NCBI GenBank assembly: GCA_964242595.1 | Contig: CAXTBC010000069.1 | Span: 1 to 19,182, forward strand | From: BOG-908 sp964242595 | GTDB taxonomy: Bacteria > Pseudomonadota > Alphaproteobacteria > Acetobacterales > Acetobacteraceae | DNA length: 19,182 nt | Direction of reading: 5' to 3' | Shown: positions 14,215-19,182 of the stretch, piece by piece | Layout: every line of letters begins with the position of its first letter | How positions within the stretch are numbered: position 1 is the stretch's first letter | The notes under the pieces: model-generated | Databases searched by the model: none | What the model was told of the DNA's origin: nothing | Seen by the model: the letters and a program-made list of their open reading frames with translations, nothing else | Program-made: the position numbers and the translations under genes

Positions 14215-15009
14215 CTTCAACTGTTCCAACAGATCCCCAGCCGCCGCCCGCTCCGCCATCCGCTTCGTCCCCCCACGCCCCGTCCCCGTCTTGCCCAGCC
14301 CCGTCACCGTCACCACGAAGTCCGGCGCATGCGACGGCCCCACGCTGGACACCGTCTTGTACTCCGGCAACGCCGTCCCGCGCGCCAGCACGCGCTCCTG
14401 CAACGCCGTCTTCGGGTCCTTCGGCGGCTTGACCTGCCCGTCCATCACCGGCGACCAGGTGGCACGGATGAAGCGCCGCGCCGGCTCCAGCCCGCCGTCG
14501 AGGAACAGCGCGCCCATCGCCGCCTCCATCGCGTCGGCCAGCACGGTAGACAGCCGCCCCACGCCGGCCATCGCCTCGTTGGCGCCAAGGGTGAGCAGGG
14601 CGGTCAGGCCGATGCGCTCGGCAGCCTCGGCCACCGCCTCGCGCGAGACGAGGTGGGCCATGCGCAGGCCGAGCTGGCCTTCCTGCTCCTGCGGGAACCG
14701 TTCGGCCAGCCACTCGGCCATCACCAGGCCCAGCACGCGGTCGCCCACGAACTCCAGGCGCTCGTTGGAGCCGGCGCCGGTGCTGCGGGCTGATTTACGA
14801 CCGCGCCCGGCGCGCACGCGGCCCACGGTGGCCGAACGGTGGGTCAGCGCCTCGGCCAGCAGGCCGGGCGTGCCGAAACGGTGGCCGAACAGGGTTTCCG
14901 CGGCGGCCAGACGGGAGTCGGGCAGGCGTGATTCAGGCAGTCGGGAGTCGGGTAGGCGAACTTCAGGCGGGCGCGCCTCGGGCAGCGCGCGGGCGGCAGG
15001 AAGGCTCAA
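14212..15009 (-). CDS. rnc: Ribonuclease III
   Basis: A 265-residue RNase III that cuts double-stranded RNA, including the rRNA precursor. The catalytic domain (~36-185) carries the signature NERLEFVGDRVL (82-93), with acidic metal ligands Glu86, Asp90, Asp159 and Glu162 all present; the double-stranded RNA-binding domain covers ~197-263 (DPKTALQE to ERAAAGDLL). The start is TTG 15009, overlapping the lepB stop (TTGA), with AAGGG six bases upstream, so translation is coupled to lepB. Residues ~9-34 are an unusual extension of five-residue repeats (RLPDS/RLPES type) encoded by a 15-base tandem repeat; a later start that drops it cannot be excluded. The lepB-rnc-era order is conserved in alphaproteobacteria. 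Confidence 0.95.
   Translation of the reverse strand: MSLPAARALPEARPPEVRLPDSRLPESRLPDSRLAAAETLFGHRFGTPGLLAEALTHRSATVGRVRAGRGRKSARSTGAGSNERLEFVGDRVLGLVMAEWLAERFPQEQEGQLGLRMAHLVSREAVAEAAERIGLTALLTLGANEAMAGVGRLSTVLADAMEAAMGALFLDGGLEPARRFIRATWSPVMDGQVKPPKDPKTALQERVLARGTALPEYKTVSSVGPSHAPDFVVTVTGLGKTGTGRGGTKRMAERAAAGDLLEQLK
14912..14986 (-). repeat. 15-base tandem repeat, five units, within the start of rnc
   Basis: Units at 14912-14926, 14927-14941, 14942-14956, 14957-14971 and 14972-14986. The first and third (CGGGAGTCGGGCAGG and CGGGAGTCGGGTAGG) differ at one base; the others are more diverged. On the coding strand they encode RxLPDS/RLPES-like pentapeptides in frame. Confidence 0.8.
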
Positions 15010-15809
15010 TCCACGCCCTTAAGGAGGCGGCCCCACTGCACCTCGAACGGCCAGTACCAAAACTCCCAGACGGAGTGGCGACCACGGTCGAAGCTGAAGA
15101 AGATGAACTGCGCCCGGCCGATCACGTTTTCCAGCGGCACGAATCCGAGCCCGTCGACGATGTAGCGGCTATCGGCCGAGTTGTCCCGGTTGTCGCCCAT
15201 CATGAACAGGTGGCCGTCCGGCACCACGTACTCGTCGGTGTTGTTCGGGTCGAAGTAGTCGCCCACCACGTGCTCGTCGTCGGCGTAGGTCTTGAGCATC
15301 TCGTGCTTCGGGCCGCCCGGCAGGTCCTCGATGTATTCGCGGCTCTGCACGCGGGTGCCGTTCTCGTCGGCAGAGGGGCCGTAATCGCCCACCAACGTGC
15401 GCGGCACCTCGGTGCCGTTGATGTAGAGGTGGCCGAGCTTGACCTGCACGTGGTCGCCGGGCAGCCCGATCACCCGCTTGATCCAGTCCTCGCTGGTGTC
15501 GCGGGTGTTGCGGAACACCACCACGTCGCCGCGATGGGGATAGCTGCCGGCGACGCGGCCGGAGAAGATGTCCGGCGAGAACGGCAGCGAGAAATGCGAG
15601 TAGCCGTAGCTGTACTTGCTGACGAAGACGAAGTCGCCGATGTGGAGCGTGGGAATCATCGAGCCGGAGGGGATGTTGAACGGCTCGAACGCCACGGTGC
15701 GGATCGCCAGCGCGATCAGCCCGGCATAGACGAGCGTCTTGACCGTCTCGACCACGCCCGCCACGGCGGACGGCTTCTTGGCGCTGCTGGATTTGTTGCT
15801 GAAGGACAT
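15006..15809 (-). CDS. lepB: Signal peptidase I
   Basis: A 267-residue type I signal peptidase that removes signal peptides from secreted proteins at the outer face of the inner membrane. One membrane helix at about 20-40 is followed by the catalytic-serine box PSGSMIPTLHIGDF (nucleophile Ser50). The general-base box WIKRVIGLPGD has Lys111, and the third conserved box is GDNRDNSADSR. Insertions between boxes (PGGPKHEM and the DDEHVVGDYFDPNN region) are common in Gram-negative enzymes. It is the first gene of the lepB-rnc-era cluster, and its stop overlaps the TTG start of rnc. No clear Shine-Dalgarno precedes the ATG, and a repeat pair lies about 70 bases upstream, so the promoter is probably between 15809 and 15880. 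Confidence 0.96.
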   Translation of the reverse strand: MSFSNKSSSAKKPSAVAGVVETVKTLVYAGLIALAIRTVAFEPFNIPSGSMIPTLHIGDFVFVSKYSYGYSHFSLPFSPDIFSGRVAGSYPHRGDVVVFRNTRDTSEDWIKRVIGLPGDHVQVKLGHLYINGTEVPRTLVGDYGPSADENGTRVQSREYIEDLPGGPKHEMLKTYADDEHVVGDYFDPNNTDEYVVPDGHLFMMGDNRDNSADSRYIVDGLGFVPLENVIGRAQFIFFSFDRGRHSVWEFWYWPFEVQWGRLLKGVD

Positions 15810-15879
15810 GGGGCGCGGGGTCCGGCGAAGCAGGCGTTAAGCCGTGCCGCGGGGTTGGTGTCAAGGAATGCGCGTTGGG

Positions 15880-16038
15880 CAAGGAAGCAAGGCCTTCTTT
15901 TTTGAAAAAAAGCAGCAAAAAACTTTTGTCCCTGCCCTGTGTCGGCGGCTCGGTTTGTCCTGAGACATCCGGCCATTTCAAATGCGGGGAGGAGCAAAAG
16001 TTTTTTGGTCCTTTTTTTCAAAAAAGGACTGCTTGCTT
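15880..16038. repeat. A/T-rich palindromic repeat, inverted pair (pair F)
   Basis: The left arm (15880-15929) has CTTTTTTGAAAAAAAG and GCAAAAAACTTTTG. The right arm (15994-16038) has GCAAAAGTTTTTTG and GTCCTTTTTTTCAAAAAAGGAC, with a compensatory GTCC/GGAC pair in place of the TTC/GAA of other copies. It lies between the lepB upstream region and the 3' end of the CLC transporter gene and reaches into the transporter stop codon. Confidence 0.85.
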
Positions 16039-17863
16039 ACTCCCCGCTGAGGTCCCGCCGCCGCCGCTCCAGCTCCTCGCTGTACCGCCGCAGCGCGTAC
16101 TGCTCGGTCAGCAGCCCCAGCACACGCAGGGTATCCGGCCCGTCCACCACCGCCAGCGCGTCCGCCTCCGCCGTCTCGAACAGGGTGGCCGCCTCCTTCA
16201 CCGTCATCTGCGGCGTCAGCACCGACTGCGTGTGGTGCAGGATCTCGCCCACCAGCACCACCTCCGCCTCGGCCGCGTGCGCGTCGGCCACCCAGATGAT
16301 GCCGGCGTAGCGCTCGGCTGCGTCCACCACGATCACCCTTGCCACCGAGCCCAGCGGGTATTGCCGCCTGAACGCCTGCAGGCTCAGGCCGATGCCCACC
16401 GTGCGCACGTCCTGCCGCATCATACGCCCTACCGTCAGGTTGCGTATCCAGCCCACGTCCACCGCGCTGCGTATGCTCTCGCCGCGCAAATGGAAGCGCC
16501 AGGTGGCGAACGAGTAGCCGAAGGTGCGCCGCACCGTCAGCGACGAGACGACGCTGGCTGCCAGCACCGCCACCGTCAGCGGCAGGCTGCCGGTGCTCTC
16601 CAGCGCCAGGAACGTCATCGTCAACGGCCCGCCGACGATGGCCACCGCCAGGCCGCTCATGCCGATCAGCCCGTAGACCGGCTCGGGGAACACCGGGATC
16701 GGCCAGGCCAGCAGCATCAGCGCCGCGAACGCCTTGCCCAGCATGGCGCCCAGGAACAGCGAGGCGAAGAACAGCCCGCCGCGGAAGCCCGAGCCGAGCG
16801 AGATGGCCGAGGCCGCCGCCTTCAGCCCCAGCAGCAGCAGCAGCGTGCCCAGCGGCAGCTCCGCCGTCAGGCTCGCGCGCAGCGCGCCGTGGCCGGCCGA
16901 GAGCACCGCCGGCGTCATGCAGGCGAGCCCGCCCACCGCCAGCCCGCCGATCGCCGGCCGCAGCCACACCGGAACGTGGCTTCGGCTGAACGCCCGCTCG
17001 GTCAGCGTCACGCTATACATGATGGCAATGCCGGCCGCGGCGCACAGTACGCCCAGCACGATCACCGGCAGGAAGTCGGCGGTCGCCATGCTGGCCGGGG
17101 TCGGGATGTCGTAGCCCGGCTCGTCGCCCAGGATCAGTCGTTGCACCATCACCGCGCTGATCGAAGCGGCCACCACTGGCGCCAGCGCGCCCAGCGCGTA
17201 GGTGCCGATCACCAGCTCGAAGGCGTAGAACGCGCCGGTCAGAGGGGCGTTGAACGCGCTGGCAATGGCGGCCGCCGCGCCGCAACCCACCAGCAGCCGC
17301 AGATCCGCCCGCCGCACCCGGAAGGCGCGTCCCAGGCGGGAGCCCACCGCCGAGCCGATCTGCGTGTAGCCCGCCTCCAGCCCGACCGACGCGCCGGCGC
17401 CGTTGCTCAGCAACGTCTGGGCCACCACGGCCAGGCTGTCCCGCAGCGACATCTGGCCGCCGTACAGCGCGTTGGCCTCGATCGGATCGATCATGCGGCG
17501 CGGCGCCCAGCGCGCCAAAGCGAGCGTCAGCAGCCCCGTAGCCAGGCCGCCGACGCCCAGCACCGCCACCGCCCGCCACGCCGGCAGCGTCACCATGGCC
17601 GAGAGCCGCTGCCCTGGTACCAGCCCATACAGCAGCTCGTGGGCCAGTTGGGTGAACTGGTTCATCGCCACCACCAGCAGCCCGGCCGCAACCCCCAGCA
17701 GCGAGGCCAGGAGCATGAGGAAGATCTCGTCGGCCCGCACCAGCGCACGCAGCGACCTGGGCGCTTGCACCGCCACGTCCGCCAGGCTGCGGCGCGGACG
17801 CGGTGGCAGCCTAGGGACGGCGCGCGTGGCGGTCAGCTTGGATGGCGGCGGCATGGCGGGCAT
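16037..17863 (-). CDS. CLC-family anion channel/transporter with C-terminal CBS domains
   Basis: A 608-residue inner-membrane CLC protein with about ten or more hydrophobic segments between residues 48 and 445, then a cytoplasmic CBS pair (~475-600; MMRQDVRTVGIG, ILHHTQSVLTPQMTVKEA). The gating glutamate is kept (GLEAG, Glu163), as is the FNAPLTGAFYAFE helix and a tyrosine (GYSFAT, Tyr450) in the place of the ion-coordinating one. Other hallmarks are altered by hand alignment to E. coli ClcA. The GSGIP loop aligns with RMIDP, so the chloride-coordinating Ser is replaced by Met. GIFAP aligns with GLFFA. The proton-pathway Glu203 position aligns with Leu217. It may be a channel or have other anion selectivity; this is inference. 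It is divergent from the oxidoreductase gene. Confidence 0.88.
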   Translation of the reverse strand: MPAMPPPSKLTATRAVPRLPPRPRRSLADVAVQAPRSLRALVRADEIFLMLLASLLGVAAGLLVVAMNQFTQLAHELLYGLVPGQRLSAMVTLPAWRAVAVLGVGGLATGLLTLALARWAPRRMIDPIEANALYGGQMSLRDSLAVVAQTLLSNGAGASVGLEAGYTQIGSAVGSRLGRAFRVRRADLRLLVGCGAAAAIASAFNAPLTGAFYAFELVIGTYALGALAPVVAASISAVMVQRLILGDEPGYDIPTPASMATADFLPVIVLGVLCAAAGIAIMYSVTLTERAFSRSHVPVWLRPAIGGLAVGGLACMTPAVLSAGHGALRASLTAELPLGTLLLLLGLKAAASAISLGSGFRGGLFFASLFLGAMLGKAFAALMLLAWPIPVFPEPVYGLIGMSGLAVAIVGGPLTMTFLALESTGSLPLTVAVLAASVVSSLTVRRTFGYSFATWRFHLRGESIRSAVDVGWIRNLTVGRMMRQDVRTVGIGLSLQAFRRQYPLGSVARVIVVDAAERYAGIIWVADAHAAEAEVVLVGEILHHTQSVLTPQMTVKEAATLFETAEADALAVVDGPDTLRVLGLLTEQYALRRYSEELERRRRDLSGE

Positions 17864-17900
17864 CCTGCGGGCACCCGGCCAGGCGGGCCGGATGGCGTTG

Positions 17901-17929
17901 TGCTACGCGGCAGCCCAGAGTCTTACAAT
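17901..17929 (+). promoter_or_regulatory. Weak candidate promoter of the quinone oxidoreductase gene
   Basis: TACAAT at 17924-17929 is a good -10 hexamer. The hexamer 17 bases upstream, TGCTAC, is a poor -35. The position fits a leader of about 45 bases before the ATG at 17979. Confidence 0.3.
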
Positions 17930-17978
17930 CCTCGTATCCAACCCCGGCACCCGCCGGACCGTCAGGAGGCAACACGCG

Positions 17979-18992
17979 ATGGCTGACCCGGACATGATGC
18001 GGCAGGTCGCGACCAGCGGCGCCGGCGGGCCCGAGGTAATGCACGTGACCCAGGTGCCGGTCCCTCGCCCGGCTGCCGGCCAAGTGCTGCTGCGCGTGGC
18101 CGCCGCCGGCGTGAACCGGCCGGACCTGGCCCAGCGCAGCGGCGCCTACCCGCCGCCGCCGGATGCCAGTCCGATCCTCGGCCTGGAGGTGGCCGGCGAG
18201 GTGGCGGCGCTGGGCGACGGCGTGGCCGGCCTGGCAGTGGGCGACCGCGTCTGCGCGCTGGTCAACGGCGGCGGCTACGCGGAGTACTGCACGGCGCCCG
18301 TCGGCCAGTGCCTACCCTGGCCCCGCGGCTACGACGCCGTGCGCGCCGCCGCCCTGCCGGAGACGTTCTTCACCGTCTGGGCCAATTTGTTCGGCCCCAA
18401 CCTGCCCACCGGCGGCCACCTTGCCACCGGCCAAAGCGTGCTGGTGCACGGCGGCAGCAGCGGCATCGGCACCACCGCCATCCAGCTCGCCTGCGCGTTC
18501 GGCGCCCGCGTGTTCGTCACCGCCGGGTCGCCGGAGAAGTGCGCCGCCTGCGTGGCACTGGGCGCCGAGGCTGCGATCGACTACCGGCGCGAAGATTTCG
18601 TAGCCCGCGTTCAGGCGCTGACCGACGGCCGGGGCGTCAATGTGGTGCTGGACATGGTGGCCGGCAGCTACCTGTCGCGCAACACCCAGGTGCTGGCCAA
18701 GGACGGCCGGCTGGTGGTGATCGCCGTCCAGGGCGGCACGCGCGATCCGGACTTCAACATCGCCCTGGTGATGGTCAAGCGTCTGGTGGTGACCGGCTCC
18801 ACCCTGCGGCCCCGCAGCGCGGCAGAGAAGGCGGCCATCGCCGCGGAGTTGCGCAGCCAGGTGTGGCCGTTGCTGGAGGCGGGGCGGTGCGCGCCGGTGA
18901 TCCACCAGGTGTTCGGCCTGGAGCAGGTGGCCGACGCGCACCGGCTGATGGAGAGCAGCGCGCATGTCGGGAAGATTGTTATGACTACGTGA
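17979..18992 (+). CDS. NAD(P)H quinone oxidoreductase, PIG3 family (zinc-free MDR)
   Basis: A 337-residue medium-chain dehydrogenase/reductase expected to reduce quinones with NAD(P)H in the cytoplasm. The start ATG 17979 has AGGAGG at 17964-17969, nine bases upstream. The N-terminal GroES-like domain has AAGVNRPDLAQRSGAYPPPP (42-61) and LGLEVAGEV, a PIG3 hallmark. PETFFTVWANLF precedes the Rossmann domain, whose cofactor loop is VLVHGGSSGIGTTAIQLA (154-171). Zinc-binding cysteine clusters of alcohol dehydrogenases are absent. The end (SSAHVGKIVMTT) is the normal family C-terminus. It stands alone on the plus strand, facing the CLC gene across 115 bases, and is followed by a G/C-rich repeat. 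Confidence 0.93.
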   Translation: MADPDMMRQVATSGAGGPEVMHVTQVPVPRPAAGQVLLRVAAAGVNRPDLAQRSGAYPPPPDASPILGLEVAGEVAALGDGVAGLAVGDRVCALVNGGGYAEYCTAPVGQCLPWPRGYDAVRAAALPETFFTVWANLFGPNLPTGGHLATGQSVLVHGGSSGIGTTAIQLACAFGARVFVTAGSPEKCAACVALGAEAAIDYRREDFVARVQALTDGRGVNVVLDMVAGSYLSRNTQVLAKDGRLVVIAVQGGTRDPDFNIALVMVKRLVVTGSTLRPRSAAEKAAIAAELRSQVWPLLEAGRCAPVIHQVFGLEQVADAHRLMESSAHVGKIVMTT

Positions 18993-19017
18993 TACCGAGG
19001 GCTTGGGGATTGATCTG

Positions 19018-19132
19018 CAAGCAAGCATGGGGCTCTGCCCCAAACCCCGTCGTGCGCAGCACGCCTTCGCGTGACGGGGCCTCGAGGCCCCAGACCCCCA
19101 TCTATTTAGAATCTCTTACAAACAGCCTCTAA
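19018..19132 (+). repeat. G/C-rich intergenic repeat, third copy
   Basis: It starts AAGCAAGCATGGGGCTCTGC 25 bases after the oxidoreductase stop. It runs through GGGGCCTCGAGGCCCCAGAC and ends TTACAAACAGCCTC. It matches the copy at 12912 but has an extra ~28-base hairpin-like insert (TCGTGCGCAGCACG and following bases) inside the middle stem. Confidence 0.75.
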
Positions 19133-19159
19133 TACCAACGGCCTTTAATGTTGACCTGT

Positions 19160-19182
19160 GAAGGAAGGCCAAGGGCTCTGCC
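19160..19182 (+). repeat. Start of a further repeat copy, cut by the window edge
   Basis: AAGGAAGGCCAAGGGCTCTG near the window end resembles the GGGCTCTGCC opening of the G/C-rich family with an A/T-family-like lead-in. Too short to classify. Confidence 0.4.

Noticed and set aside
5064..16038. CRISPR array made by the recurring palindromes
   Set aside because: Copies are kilobases apart at gene ends, with no regular spacers and no cas genes.
17864..17978. Riboswitch (fluoride type) in the gap before the CLC gene
   Set aside because: No conserved riboswitch motif or suitable fold found in the 115 bases; only weak promoter-like hexamers.
15875..17986. Long plus-strand frame (703 codons) antisense to the CLC gene
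   Set aside because: It is rich in Gln, His and Arg, has no domain, and mirrors the codon bias of the real minus-strand gene; typical antisense shadow in G/C-rich DNA.

Overview
The window is a high-GC chromosomal segment of housekeeping and signalling genes from an alphaproteobacterium, most likely an acetic-acid-bacterium relative (Acetobacteraceae). This placement is inferred from gene content and style. It carries an FzlA-type GST, an Hsp20/DUF1150 pair with a ROSE-like thermometer, and the lepB-rnc-era cluster. It is also studded with two families of palindromic intergenic repeats of a kind I associate with this family. No rRNA, tRNA, CRISPR array, phage or complete mobile element was seen.

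Layout. Bases 1-1059 (+) hold the C-terminal part of SMC, cut by the window edge. It converges on a two-gene minus-strand unit (4642 to 1150): a secreted family-3 solute-binding protein followed after one base by a membrane HAMP-PAS-PAS-GGDEF-EAL protein. Next come a small disordered protein (4846-5064, +), a small membrane protein (5170-5550, -), glyQ (5622-6473, +) without an adjacent glyS, and an overlapping GT2 glycosyltransferase/methyltransferase pair (6600-8310, +). An FzlA-like GST (8454-9122, -) is divergent from an Hsp20 gene (9374-9823, +) whose leader folds into a ROSE-type hairpin. A DUF1150 gene (9965-10228, +) follows. Bases 10229-10743 are non-coding apart from a frameshifted IS481-type transposase tail. 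A membrane diguanylate cyclase (10744-12753, -) comes next, then era (13175-14065), rnc (14212-15009) and lepB (15006-15809), all on minus. A divergent CLC transporter with CBS domains (16037-17863, -) faces a PIG3-type quinone oxidoreductase (17979-18992, +).

How the genes work together. Two independent c-di-GMP enzymes are present. One has an intact RxxD product-inhibition site. The other lacks it but has an EAL domain and a co-encoded periplasmic binding protein that probably supplies its signal. SMC and the FzlA-like protein serve chromosome segregation and division. LepB, RNase III and Era serve secretion, RNA processing and 30S assembly. Hsp20 appears to be controlled at the mRNA level by temperature.

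The clearest non-genic structure is an A/T-rich palindromic repeat (ten arms; four inverted pairs and two single arms) at gene ends, with compensatory base changes in its stem. A second, G/C-rich repeat has about four copies. The repeats touch coding sequence in places: one arm supplies the end of the 5170-5550 gene, and another occupies the ribosome-binding region of era. I found no clearly new multi-gene defence or mobile system. The most interesting items are the thermometer, the repeat families and the binding-protein/GGDEF-EAL module.
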